Numbered from the stretch's first letter, positions 21,024 through 28,937 are shown. The stretch is 64,000 bases of DNA from Streptomyces sp. NBC_00190 (GCF_036203305.1 NZ_CP108132.1:62001-126000), one strand, 5' to 3'. A program made the numbers and translations. The notes: generated from the sequence alone by a model not told the origin.

Positions 21024-23186
21024 ATGTTACGAGGGATTGGGCGGCTTGCCGTACGCCGCCCATGGCTCACCATCGCCGCCTGGATCGTCGCCACATTGGC
21101 CACGGTGATGCTGGCTCCGCAACTACCGTCGACGACCGATCAGGCCGAGTTCCTCCCGTCGCATTACGAGACGGTGCAGGTCATGAAGGTGGAGGAGCGC
21201 GCTTTCCCGCGCGAGGAGCAGCCGGCGGCCACCATCGTCTTCAAACGTACCGACGGCGGAAGTCTTTCGGCGGAGGATCAGGCCACCGTCTCGAAAGTGG
21301 CGGCCGATCTGACGGGAAGGAAATACAAGGAGATCAAGGAGGTCCTAACCGGTCCGCAGATGCTCTCGCCGAACGGCACGATCATGCTGGCCTCGGTCAG
21401 TACCTCGGCGGAGAACGTCTTCACCGAGGACGTGTACGAGTCCGTCAGGCAGATGCGCGTCGACGCCAAGGAGCAGCTCTCCGGCGGAGCGCTGTCGATG
21501 GGCATCACCGGGCAGGCGGCCTCGGCGGTGGATTCGATGGAGTCGGCCGGTGACACCGACTCCATGATCATGATGGCCACGCTGGGCCTCATCGTCGTAC
21601 TGCTCCTGATCATCTTCCGCAGCCCGCTGATCGCCCTGATGCCGGTGGTCATCATCAGCCTGGTCTTCGCCGTGGCCACCGGGCTGATCGCCACCGCGAG
21701 CAAGATCGGCGGGCTGAAGGCCGACGCCTCCGTCACCTCGATCCTCATCGTGGTGCTGTTCGGCGTCGGCACCGACTACATGCTGTTCCTGCTCTTCCGT
21801 TACCGGGAACAGCTGCGCACCGGCGTGCCGGCGCGACAGGCCATGGCGCAGGCCGTGGAACGGGTCGGCGAGACCATCGCCTCCGCCGCGGGCGCGGTGA
21901 TCGTGGCCTTCCTCGCGCTGCTGCTCTCGTCCATGGGCATGCTGCGGACCATGGGCCCGGCGCTCGCCATCTCCGTGGGCGTCACCGCGGTCGCCTCGCT
22001 CACCCTCGTGCCCGCGGTGTTCGCCCTGCTGGGCACCAAGGCGTTCTGGCCGTCCAAGGCGTGGCAGCGCGAGCCGAAGAACGCCCTGTCGCACCGCACC
22101 GCCCGGCTCGTCTCCCAGCGTCCCGGCGTGGTCGCGGCGGTGTCCGGCGGCATCCTGATCGCCCTGACCGTCGGCCTGTTCGGCTTCCGGGCCGAGTACG
22201 ACTCCAACAGCTCGCTGCCCAAGCACCTGGAGTCCGTGCGGGCCCAGGACGACCTCGCGCGCGGTTTCGCCGCGGGTGCCACCGAGCCGACGCTGGTCTA
22301 CGTGGAGGACCGGGCCGGCAAGGCGATCCCCGAGGCGGCGCTGAAGACCTTCGGTGAGCGGATCGGGCAGGTCGAGGGTGTCGGGCCGGTCTCCCCGCCC
22401 CGGGTAAGCCCGGACGGCTCGGTGGCCCAGTTCAGCGTGGTGCTCGACCACAAGCCGGCCGCGGACGAGGCGCTCGCCCTGGTCGAGGGGCCGCTCCGGG
22501 ACGCCGCCCACAGTGCGGCGCCCGAGGGCACCAGGGCTCTGGTCGGCGGTTCGACCGCGCTGCTCGCCGACATCAGGGACGCCGTCAACCGCGACTACTC
22601 CGTGGTGTTCCCGGCGGCCGGCATCGCCATCATGATCATCCTGGGTCTGCTGCTGCGCAGCGCGGTGGCGCCCTGGTACCTGATGGCCGCGGTCGGCCTC
22701 GGGTTCAGCGCCACCCTCGGTGCGACGGTGGTGCTCTTCCAGAACGTGCAGGGCCAGCACGGCCTGCTGTTCATGCTGCCGGTGATGGTCTACCTGTTCG
22801 TGGTGGCCATCGGCACCGACTACAACATCCTGATGGTGGCCCGGCTGCGGGAGGAGGCCGCCCGGGGCCGGGACCCGAAGGAGGCCACCCGGCTCGCGGT
22901 CGCCCACTCGATGCCGACCGTCGCCACCGCCGGCCTCATCCTGGCGGGCACCTTCGGCGTGCTGATGCTGGCGCAGAACTCGATGCTGCAGCAGATGGGC
23001 TTCGCCGTCTCCTTCGGCATACTGCTCACCGCCTTCGTGATGGCGGTGCTGCTGGTGCCGGCGGTGACCACGCTGCTGGGCCACCGGGCCTGGCTGCCGG
23101 GCCGCCCGAAGAGCGGCCACGGGGAGCCGGCCGCCGACGGCGTCACCGTGCGGGCGCCGGAGCGAGAGTCGGCCGGCAGCAGGTAG
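21024..23186 (+). CDS. MMPL-family RND transporter
   Basis: A 720-residue integral membrane protein of the MMPL/RND superfamily, which exports lipids or hydrophobic compounds using the proton gradient. Layout: TM1 (about 13-31), an external loop domain, a bundle of TMs (about 175-340), a second external domain, and a second bundle (about 530-700). The paired proton-relay motifs GVGTDYMLF and AIGTDYNIL are both intact. GAAGGAG precedes the ATG. Codon 2 is TTA (21027-21029), so expression should depend on bldA. It lies downstream of the cysteine-rich protein and upstream of the lasso genes, shares their box, and is the nearest exporter for either product; cargo is inferred only. Confidence 0.92.
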   Translation: MLRGIGRLAVRRPWLTIAAWIVATLATVMLAPQLPSTTDQAEFLPSHYETVQVMKVEERAFPREEQPAATIVFKRTDGGSLSAEDQATVSKVAADLTGRKYKEIKEVLTGPQMLSPNGTIMLASVSTSAENVFTEDVYESVRQMRVDAKEQLSGGALSMGITGQAASAVDSMESAGDTDSMIMMATLGLIVVLLLIIFRSPLIALMPVVIISLVFAVATGLIATASKIGGLKADASVTSILIVVLFGVGTDYMLFLLFRYREQLRTGVPARQAMAQAVERVGETIASAAGAVIVAFLALLLSSMGMLRTMGPALAISVGVTAVASLTLVPAVFALLGTKAFWPSKAWQREPKNALSHRTARLVSQRPGVVAAVSGGILIALTVGLFGFRAEYDSNSSLPKHLESVRAQDDLARGFAAGATEPTLVYVEDRAGKAIPEAALKTFGERIGQVEGVGPVSPPRVSPDGSVAQFSVVLDHKPAADEALALVEGPLRDAAHSAAPEGTRALVGGSTALLADIRDAVNRDYSVVFPAAGIAIMIILGLLLRSAVAPWYLMAAVGLGFSATLGATVVLFQNVQGQHGLLFMLPVMVYLFVVAIGTDYNILMVARLREEAARGRDPKEATRLAVAHSMPTVATAGLILAGTFGVLMLAQNSMLQQMGFAVSFGILLTAFVMAVLLVPAVTTLLGHRAWLPGRPKSGHGEPAADGVTVRAPERESAGSR

Positions 23187-23190
23187 ACAC

Positions 23191-23223
23191 CCTTCCGGCG
23201 CGGCCCTCGGCCGCGCCGGAAGG
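23191..23223 (+). terminator. Stem-loop terminator after the MMPL gene
   Basis: A perfect 15-bp stem (23191-23205 with 23209-23223) with a 3-nt loop begins 4 nt after the MMPL stop codon. No T-run follows. Confidence 0.75.
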
Positions 23224-23242
23224 CAGTACGGGAGTCCGGGCG

Positions 23243-23276
23243 GCGCGCCCACCGGCACGACGGCCGGTGGGCGCGC
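23243..23276. terminator. Second GC-rich stem-loop downstream of MMPL
   Basis: A 13-bp stem (23243-23255 with 23264-23276) and 8-nt loop, 19 nt past the first hairpin. It could be a tandem terminator for MMPL or stop leftward lasso transcription. Confidence 0.55.
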
Positions 23277-23317
23277 GGGTGCCCCTACGACGCCATGACC
23301 CGCTGCGACCAGTGTTT

Positions 23318-23333
23318 TGGCAGCTTCCTGCCA
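23318..23333 (+). promoter_or_regulatory. Shared 16-bp box, best copy, in front of a gene relic
   Basis: TGGCAG-CTTC-CTGCCA, perfect 6-bp arms (7 bp counting the flanking T and A). It ends 75 nt before the TTG of the relic gene, nearly the same spacing as in the intact secreted-protein gene (78 nt). Confidence 0.65.
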
Positions 23334-23408
23334 ACGGTGCAGCCGATCGGCCGACGGCGAATACCCGGCGCTCCACTCCGTCCCGAAACCACGGGGAAAG
23401 GCTGTGAA

Positions 23409-23519
23409 TTGCCGGGCCATTCATGCTCGGCGCCGTACTCACGGAACCGGACCTGCCGTTTCGACGGTCGGCTGCGCGGCGCCTTCAGCGGGTGGAACCG
23501 GCGGCGCGGCTTCCGGTGA
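23409..23519 (+). pseudogene. Truncated relic of the cysteine-rich secreted-protein gene
   Basis: From a TTG at 23409 the reading frame encodes only 36 residues, ending RTCRFDGRLRGAFSGWN followed by a few residues and a stop at 23517-23519. This matches the C-terminus of the intact protein at 20144-20845 (TCRFDVSLRNTFIGWN). At DNA level ACCTGCCGTTTCGACG is shared exactly, as are stretches around GCGGGTGGAAC. Upstream, the box, the spacing and the GAATTG start context also match. The signal peptide and central domain are missing, so this is an internally deleted duplicate. Its last 35 nt overlap the 3' end of the convergent lasB2 gene. Confidence 0.7.
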
Positions 23520-23946
23520 CCGGGCCCGGCGCGGCCACCGAGATCAGCCGCGCCCAGTTCGCGTGATCACCCTTCTCACCGATGAGCCTGCCTTCGGCCT
23601 CCACCCACGCGTGGGGGCTGAACGGCGGGATCATCAGCGTGCCCACGCACCACGTGGGCCAGGTGCCGCCCAGCCGGCAGGTCAGCGCGACGGCCACGGA
23701 CCGGGGCAGACAGCTGCGCTGCCCGTTCATCCGCAGGCTGGAGGTCAGCACCAGTTCCCGCGCCCGCGTCGCCTGCGCCTCGGTCGCCGGGACCGCGCCG
23801 CGCGCGAGCCGGGTCAGGGCCCGTTCGAGCCGGTGCGGGGCGAGGCGGGCGAGCAGCCGGGCGGCTCCGACCGCCGTACGGGCCGCCAGCCGACGGCGCA
23901 GCGGGAAGCTGCCGCGGTCGGCCGGCAGGGCGGTGGTGACGCTCAC
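23485..23946 (-). CDS. lasB2: Lasso peptide B2 leader peptidase
   Basis: A 153-residue transglutaminase-like cysteine protease that removes the leader from the lasso precursor. The core block holds the catalytic Cys79 in GQRSCLPRSVAVALTCRLGG and His112 in SPHAWVEAEGR; the acidic third residue is probably among Glu118, Glu124 and Asp127. The WPTWCVGTLMIPPFSPHAW spacing is typical of actinobacterial B2 proteins. It starts in a 4-nt ATGA overlap with lasB1. Its last dozen residues (PGPVTGSRAAGSTR) are encoded antisense to the relic gene and look non-native, so the 3' end may have been reshaped by that duplication. Confidence 0.9.
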   Translation of the reverse strand: MSVTTALPADRGSFPLRRRLAARTAVGAARLLARLAPHRLERALTRLARGAVPATEAQATRARELVLTSSLRMNGQRSCLPRSVAVALTCRLGGTWPTWCVGTLMIPPFSPHAWVEAEGRLIGEKGDHANWARLISVAAPGPVTGSRAAGSTR

Positions 23947-24200
23947 GCCGCCACCACTCCCGCCTCGGCCATGGCCGCCAGCACCGCGTGGACGTCCGCC
24001 GCGGCGCGTTCCGCGTCGACGTCGTACTCCTCGGTGAGGCGGCGGGTGGCGTCCTCGGCCTGCCCGCCGTCGAGCAGGGCGCCCACGATCGTCGCGGAGG
24101 TGGGGTTCAGCTCCCAGTAGGCGCCCGACTTGGTGTCGAGCAGCACGGCGCCGTACTCGGTGGTGGCGAGCTTGAGGTACTCGCGGTGGACGAGTTTCAT
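23943..24200 (-). CDS. lasB1: Lasso peptide B1 / RRE (PqqD-like) protein
   Basis: An 85-residue RiPP recognition element of the PqqD fold. It holds the precursor leader (its YxxP region) and presents the peptide to B2. Sequence features: KLATTEYGAVLLDTKSGAYW, ELNPTSATIVGALL and ADVHAVLAAMAEAGVV, the usual beta-strand/winged-helix order of lasso B1. Starts in an ATGA overlap with lasC and ends in an ATGA overlap with lasB2, so translation of all three is coupled. Confidence 0.92.
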   Translation of the reverse strand: MKLVHREYLKLATTEYGAVLLDTKSGAYWELNPTSATIVGALLDGGQAEDATRRLTEEYDVDAERAAADVHAVLAAMAEAGVVAA

Positions 24201-26023
24201 GCCAGGGCTCCTTGGGCGTTCACGGTCGTACGCAGCCACATCTCGGCGGCGAGGGTGGACAGGAAGCGGTCGTCGCGCAGCTGCGGTGAGGAGGGCACGG
24301 CGCACAGGCGGCGCAGCTCGGCCTCGTCCACGAGGCCGGCGCGGCCGAGCATGCTGTCCTCCCACAGTCCGGTCAGCGCCTCGCGGTTGCGGTAGAGGCC
24401 GGCTGCCACGTCCTGGGTGCCCTCGCCCTTGGTGGTGCGGGAGAGGGAGCGGCGGGGCACTAGCCCGTCCATCGCGCGGACCAGCAGCGGCTTGTACGCC
24501 CAGGGGTCGACCCGGTCCAGGGCGCGGACCGAGAAGGCCGCGTCCACCACCCGGTCGTCCAGGAAGGGGGCGGACATCGGCACTCCGGCCGCCCGGCCAG
24601 CGTCCTCGATGTCCTGGTTGCCGCGGACCAGCCCGCGCAGGGCCGCCAGTTCCGTGTGGCGGCCGGGCGTTCGCCCGTACGGCACGGCGGTGGGGGCGGC
24701 GGCGGCCAGCTCCCGCTCCAGCAGGCGCAGGCAGTCCTCGGTCAGCCAGGAGGCCACGGAGGGCTGCCCCAGCCAGCCGAGAGCCGGACTGCCGGGCACC
24801 GGCTCGGGTACGTCGCGCAGTGAAACGGCCGCCAGGGCCGCACGGTAGCCGCGGCGGTCGGCGAGCTGGCGGGCGACGGGGGCCAGCGGCCAGGAGAGCA
24901 GCGCGCGGAAGCCGCTGAGGCGGCGCAGGGCGGGCAGCGGGTGGCGGACGAGAAGTGTGTGCAGGTGGTGGGGGAGACCGACGAACAGGTTGTCCCCGCC
25001 GTTCCCGGTCAGGTGGAGCCGGGAGCCGCGGGCGGCCATCTTGGCGGTGAGGACGGTCACGCGGCGGCGGGAGGCGACCAGCGGGGTGGGGGCGTCGAGC
25101 CTCAGGCCCGGGTCGTCGAACCCGTCGTAGAACTTCGGCAGTTCCTCGTTGGGCAGGATGTAGTGCTCGACACCGGGCAGGTCCTCGGCGGCCCAGCGTG
25201 CCCACCGGCCGTCCTCGTTGAAGGCCTCGTCGCCGGTGGAGGTGGCCGCGATGAGCCGTGCGCGGGAGTCACGGGCGGCGAGGAAGCACACGGTGGTGGA
25301 GTCCAGGCCGCCGGAGAGGTCGGAGCTGATCAGCCCGCCGGGGGCGGTACGGACCTCCACCGCGTCCAGCAGTGCATCCCGGACGGCGGCGGCGCCGCGG
25401 TCCAGAGGTGTGACGGGCTCCGGTGGCCGGTGCCAGCGCCGCTCGGACAAGACGCCGTCGGGGGAGGCCAGCAGGGCCGCGCCCGGAGGGACGGCGGTGA
25501 CGGCCGACCACATCGGGCGCTCGTCGAGCGGGGCGGGCGCCGCGCCCAGAAGGCGGAGCGCCACGGCGGCCGGGTCGGGTTCCAGGCCCGCCAGCCGGGC
25601 CAGTTCGGCGGCCCGGTCGCCGGCCACCAGGGTCCCGCCGGTGCGGGTGTGGAAGACGCGCCGGGCTCCGTACGCGGAACCCTGTACGCGCAGGGCTCCG
25701 TCCACGGAGGCGAGCAGGTGGAACTGGCCGGACAGGGTGAGCGCCAGGTCGTCCAGCTCGGCGGGGTCGCGCAGGACGCCGGCGCGGCGCGTGAGCGCGC
25801 CGGCGGCGGACTGCGAGAAGGTGCCGATCAGGGCGATGGCGTTACGGCCCGCCCGCGCCACGAGGAGATCGGCCGGCTCCCACCGGCCGACGATCCAGTC
25901 CCGCCCGGAGGCATGGGCCGCGGACGACAGGCCGGGCACGTCCTCGCGCAGGTGCCGGGCCGCGGCGGACCCCGCCTCGTTGTCAGGGAATACGAAGAAG
26001 AACGGTGCGCCGCGGTCCGGCAT
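24197..26023 (-). CDS. lasC: Lasso peptide macrolactam synthetase (asparagine synthetase-like)
   Basis: A 608-residue ATP-dependent ring-closing enzyme that adenylates the Asp/Glu side chain of the core and joins it to the N-terminal amine. The N-terminal part resembles a glutaminase fold (about 1-200) but has no N-terminal Cys2, as expected for lasso cyclases. The synthetase half has the PP-loop SGGLDSTTV (about 243-251) and the downstream TGNGGDNLF and GNQDIEDAG segments. AGGAGCTGACA precedes the ATG at 26023, 29 nt after the precursor stop. Complete length for the family (about 600). Confidence 0.93.
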   Translation of the reverse strand: MPDRGAPFFFVFPDNEAGSAAARHLREDVPGLSSAAHASGRDWIVGRWEPADLLVARAGRNAIALIGTFSQSAAGALTRRAGVLRDPAELDDLALTLSGQFHLLASVDGALRVQGSAYGARRVFHTRTGGTLVAGDRAAELARLAGLEPDPAAVALRLLGAAPAPLDERPMWSAVTAVPPGAALLASPDGVLSERRWHRPPEPVTPLDRGAAAVRDALLDAVEVRTAPGGLISSDLSGGLDSTTVCFLAARDSRARLIAATSTGDEAFNEDGRWARWAAEDLPGVEHYILPNEELPKFYDGFDDPGLRLDAPTPLVASRRRVTVLTAKMAARGSRLHLTGNGGDNLFVGLPHHLHTLLVRHPLPALRRLSGFRALLSWPLAPVARQLADRRGYRAALAAVSLRDVPEPVPGSPALGWLGQPSVASWLTEDCLRLLERELAAAAPTAVPYGRTPGRHTELAALRGLVRGNQDIEDAGRAAGVPMSAPFLDDRVVDAAFSVRALDRVDPWAYKPLLVRAMDGLVPRRSLSRTTKGEGTQDVAAGLYRNREALTGLWEDSMLGRAGLVDEAELRRLCAVPSSPQLRDDRFLSTLAAEMWLRTTVNAQGALA

Positions 26024-26052
26024 TGTCAGCTCCTGCGCAGAGAACCGGAAAT

Positions 26053-26172
26053 TTAGAACCAGCCGCCGCGGTGGTTCCAGTCCCAGCTGCCGACCGGGAG
26101 ACCCATTCCGGTGTCGGCGCGGAAGGAGCCGGCGGCGGCGAAAACGGGGGCTGTGTAAGCCTTCTTCATCAT
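26053..26172 (-). CDS. lasA: Lasso peptide precursor (leader plus Trp-rich core)
   Basis: A 39-residue precursor, too short for most gene callers. After tandem start Met codons (26172 or 26169; AAAGG upstream) the leader carries YTAPVFAAAGSFRADT, matching the actinobacterial lasso leader rule YxxPx(L/F)xxxGx5T read by B1. The conserved Thr at position -2 predicts cleavage after TG, giving the 17-residue core MGLPVGSWDWNHRGGWF with a Met1-Asp9 ring. Cleavage one residue later gives a 16-mer with Gly1-Asp8. Either way the Asp closes the ring, the tail is WNHRGGWF, and there are no cysteines (class II type). It heads the lasC-B1-B2 operon under a copy of the shared box. I do not recognise this core among lasso peptides I know. 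Confidence 0.9.
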   Translation of the reverse strand: MMKKAYTAPVFAAAGSFRADTGMGLPVGSWDWNHRGGWF

Positions 26173-26285
26173 GACCTTTTTCCTTTCGGTGGGCCGGAAA
26201 CAATTCCGGCAGCCTTTGTGCTTGCCCCAAAACCTTCACAGCGGGAGACCGCCAACTCAACGCACTTGTCCGGTTCGGGCCGTGG

Positions 26286-26301
26286 TGGCAGCAAGCTGAC
26301 A
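26286..26301 (-). promoter_or_regulatory. Shared 16-bp box upstream of the lasso precursor
   Basis: TGGCAG-CAAG-CTGACA; read toward lasA it is TGTCAG-CTTG-CTGCCA. It lies 113 nt before the lasA start, and 85 nt before the divergent membrane-protein gene. A half site TTGGCAG (26369-26375) lies 11 nt before that second gene. Confidence 0.6.
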
Positions 26302-26385
26302 GCGCGGGGGGGAATGGACCGCTTCGTTCCATAGAATTCCGGGTCCGGTTGCGCACGTTACGATCAGATTGGCAGCCTTACAGAC

Positions 26386-26928
26386 ATGACGACACACGTC
26401 AGCTCCCCGGCCCGTTCGGCGGCCCTGGCCACGCCGCCGCCACCGAGGTGGGCGGTCTGGGCCGCCCATGCCGTCCCCCTGATCGCGTTGCCGTCCACCC
26501 TGTGGCGCCTGGCCATGACCGTCGGCGTCCCCGTCGGGTTCAGCGAGGAGGTGCTGCGCACCGACTACGGGCTGCCCGGCACCGGGTATCTGATCCTGCC
26601 GGCGATCTCGCTGGCGCAGGAGGGCGCGGCACTGCTGACGCTCGGTCTGGTGCGGGACTGGGGGCTGGTGGCGCCGCGCCGGCTGCCGTTCATCGGCGGA
26701 CGCCCGGTGCGCACCGGGGCGGCCGTGACCGCGGCGCTGCTCGGGGCATTGGTGATGACCGCGGTGACGGTCAGCCAGCTGATGCTCTGGGACACCGTCG
26801 ACGACGGCAACCTGACGGGCACTCACCGAGCCGTCATGGGCTGGCTGTACGCGCCGCTGCTGCTGTGGGGGCCGCTGCTGGCGCTGGTGACGCTCTCGTA
26901 CGCCCTGCGGCGCCGACGGCAGCGATGA
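26386..26928 (+). CDS. Four-helix membrane protein of unknown function
   Basis: A 180-residue hydrophobic protein. Membrane segments are suggested around residues 28-48 (HAVPLIALPSTLWRLAMTVG), 66-88 (GYLILPAISLAQEGAALLTLGL), 110-132 (TGAAVTAALLGALVMTAVTV) and 150-172. The C-terminus is basic (RRRRQR), probably cytoplasmic. No family assigned; Streptomyces carry many such proteins. It is divergent from lasA and its stop overlaps the start of the next gene (ATGA), so it is translationally coupled to the UbiB-like kinase. No clear Shine-Dalgarno; the TTGGCAG half site lies just upstream. Confidence 0.75.
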   Translation: MTTHVSSPARSAALATPPPPRWAVWAAHAVPLIALPSTLWRLAMTVGVPVGFSEEVLRTDYGLPGTGYLILPAISLAQEGAALLTLGLVRDWGLVAPRRLPFIGGRPVRTGAAVTAALLGALVMTAVTVSQLMLWDTVDDGNLTGTHRAVMGWLYAPLLLWGPLLALVTLSYALRRRRQR

Positions 26929-28883
26929 ACACGGCCGTCCTCGTCCTGCTGGCCGCGCTCTCCCTGACCGTCTTCGTCGCCGGGCTCGCCTCCGGGGCCA
27001 GGCGGCTGCTCGGCGTCCGGCTGGGCAAGGGGCGCGCGGTGATCACGGGCTGCGTCGGGCTCGCTTCCGGCACGCTGGTCAGTTATCCGCTGCGGAACGT
27101 GCAGCCGCTGGCGCTGATCACCCTGGAGATCGGGGTGTCGCTGGTGGTCGCCATGCTGTTCCTGGCGGCCACCGAAGTGCTGGTTCCCTCGGGCGCGGTG
27201 CGCGGGCTGGTGCGGCTGCCGGGTTCGCTGCGCCGCCAGTTCGCCCGGACCCGGCGCTACGTCCGGCTCAGCCGGATCTTCGTACGGCACGGTCTGGGCC
27301 GGTTCCTCAGCGGCAGATCGCGGCGCGGTCCGGGCGCGGCCGCCGAACGCGCCGTACTGGCCCCCTCGCTGCGGCTGGCGCTGGAGGAGGCCGGGGTCAC
27401 CTTCGTCAAGCTGGGGCAGGTGATGTCCACCCGGTACGACCTGCTGCCGGCGGAGTTCATCGCGGAGCTGAGCACCCTGCAGGACCAGGCGTCGCCCGAG
27501 CCGTGGGAGGCGGTCGAGCAGGTGCTGCACGAGGAGCTGGGGGCGCCGCCGGACGAGGTGTTCGCCGAGTTCGACCCGAAGCCGCTCGCGGCGGGTTCGA
27601 TCGCCCAGGTGCACCGGGCGCGGCTGCAGGACGGTCGGCAGGTCGCGGTGAAGGTGCAGCGGCCGAGCGCCCGCGACATCGTCGTGGACGACCTGGACAT
27701 CCTGTACCGGTTCGCGGCCCGGCTGGAGCAGCACACGGAGTGGGGGCGCAGCGTCGGCGCGCTGGCGCTGGCCCAGGGCTTCGCCGTGTCGGTCCAGGAG
27801 GAGCTCGACTTCCGCATCGAGGCCCGCAACACCCTGTCCGTGGCGGCGGCCATCGAGGAGGCCGGCGGCGGCTCGGTGATCCGGGTGCCCGAGGTGCACG
27901 AGAAGCTCACCGGCAAGCGCGTCCTGGTCACCGAGTGGATGTCCGGCATACCGCTGCACAGCGTCTCGCGGGTGCTGGACGAACGGGGCCTGGACCGGAA
28001 GGCGCTGGCCACCGCGATGCTGGAGTGCCTGCTGGGGCAGATCATGACGACGGGGGTGTTCCACGCCGATCCGCACCCCGGCAATCTGCTGCTGCTCGAC
28101 GACGGGCAGCTCGGCATGCTCGACTTCGGTTCGGTGGGCCGCATCGACCGGTCGCTGCGGGCGACCCTGCGCGGGATGCTGCTGGCCCTGCACCGCGGCG
28201 ACCCGGCCGGCCTGTGCGACGCGCTGATCGCCCTGGTCGTGCATCCGGAGCACATAGACGAGCGGAAACTGGAGCGGGCCCTGGGGCAGTTCCTGGCCCG
28301 GCACTTCGCGCCCGGCATCAAGCCGGACCGGGAGATGTTCGCCGACCTCTTCTCGATCGTCTCCCGGCACGGGATCAGCGTGCCGCCGGAGATAGCTGCC
28401 GTCTTCCGGGCGCTGGCCACGATGGAGGGCTCACTGGACCGGCTGGTGCCCGGCTTCGACATCGTCACCGAGGCCCGCTCCTTCGCCGTCACCCAGCACC
28501 TGCGCAAGCTGAAGCCGGAGGCGCTCGGTCGTTCGCTGACCGAGGAGCTGCTGGGGCTGGTGCCGATGCTGCGCAGGCTCCCGCGCCGCATCGAGCGCAT
28601 CGGCTCGGCCGTGGAGAACGGCCAGCTCACGGTCGGCGTACGGATGTTCGCCGACCCGAACGACCGCCGGTTCCTGCGCTCGCTCGTACACGAGGTGCTG
28701 CTGGCCTTCCTGGGCGGGGTCATCGGCCTGGTCGGCGTACAGCTGCTGCGCATCAGCGGCGGCCCGATGCTCAGCGAGGGCCTCGGGCTGTTCGAGCTGT
28801 TCGGCTACAACCTGCTGGTGATCAGCTCGGTGCTGGTCCTGCGGGTGCTGTTCATGATGATCGGGCCCGGGCACAGACGCTGA
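26925..28883 (+). CDS. AarF/UbiB (ABC1/ADCK)-family atypical kinase
   Basis: A 652-residue protein. Two N-terminal hydrophobic segments (about 1-25 and 55-80) precede the ADCK kinase-like domain: KLGQVMSTR (the KxGQ motif), GSIAQVHRA (Ala-rich loop), VKVQRP (ATP-site Lys), HADPHPGN (catalytic loop) and DFGSVG (metal site). Two further TMs close the C-terminus. UbiB-family members support isoprenoid-quinone metabolism or lipid homeostasis as ATPases or kinases. Interestingly a polyprenyl synthetase is also in the window, but they are not adjacent. Begins in an ATGA overlap with the upstream membrane-protein gene. Confidence 0.9.
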   Translation: MNTAVLVLLAALSLTVFVAGLASGARRLLGVRLGKGRAVITGCVGLASGTLVSYPLRNVQPLALITLEIGVSLVVAMLFLAATEVLVPSGAVRGLVRLPGSLRRQFARTRRYVRLSRIFVRHGLGRFLSGRSRRGPGAAAERAVLAPSLRLALEEAGVTFVKLGQVMSTRYDLLPAEFIAELSTLQDQASPEPWEAVEQVLHEELGAPPDEVFAEFDPKPLAAGSIAQVHRARLQDGRQVAVKVQRPSARDIVVDDLDILYRFAARLEQHTEWGRSVGALALAQGFAVSVQEELDFRIEARNTLSVAAAIEEAGGGSVIRVPEVHEKLTGKRVLVTEWMSGIPLHSVSRVLDERGLDRKALATAMLECLLGQIMTTGVFHADPHPGNLLLLDDGQLGMLDFGSVGRIDRSLRATLRGMLLALHRGDPAGLCDALIALVVHPEHIDERKLERALGQFLARHFAPGIKPDREMFADLFSIVSRHGISVPPEIAAVFRALATMEGSLDRLVPGFDIVTEARSFAVTQHLRKLKPEALGRSLTEELLGLVPMLRRLPRRIERIGSAVENGQLTVGVRMFADPNDRRFLRSLVHEVLLAFLGGVIGLVGVQLLRISGGPMLSEGLGLFELFGYNLLVISSVLVLRVLFMMIGPGHRR

Positions 28884-28898
28884 CCGTGCGGTGGGGCC

Positions 28899-28937
28899 GA
28901 CGGGGCCCGGCTCCTCCCGAGGGGGCCGGGCCCCGTC
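28899..28937. terminator. Bidirectional stem-loop between kinase gene and ABC permease
   Basis: A 13-bp perfect stem (28899-28911 with 28925-28937), 13-nt loop, in the 69-bp gap between convergent genes. Expected to end both the rightward kinase mRNA and the long leftward NRPS-exporter mRNA. Confidence 0.7.

Noticed and set aside
23295..23408. Longer reading of the relic gene from ATG 23295
   Set aside because: The extension spans the shared box and has no counterpart in the intact gene; the TTG at 23409 lines up with the parent's start.
26369..26383. TTGGCAG with CCTTACAG before the 26386 gene as a full box
   Set aside because: Only the left half matches; mentioned as a half site only.
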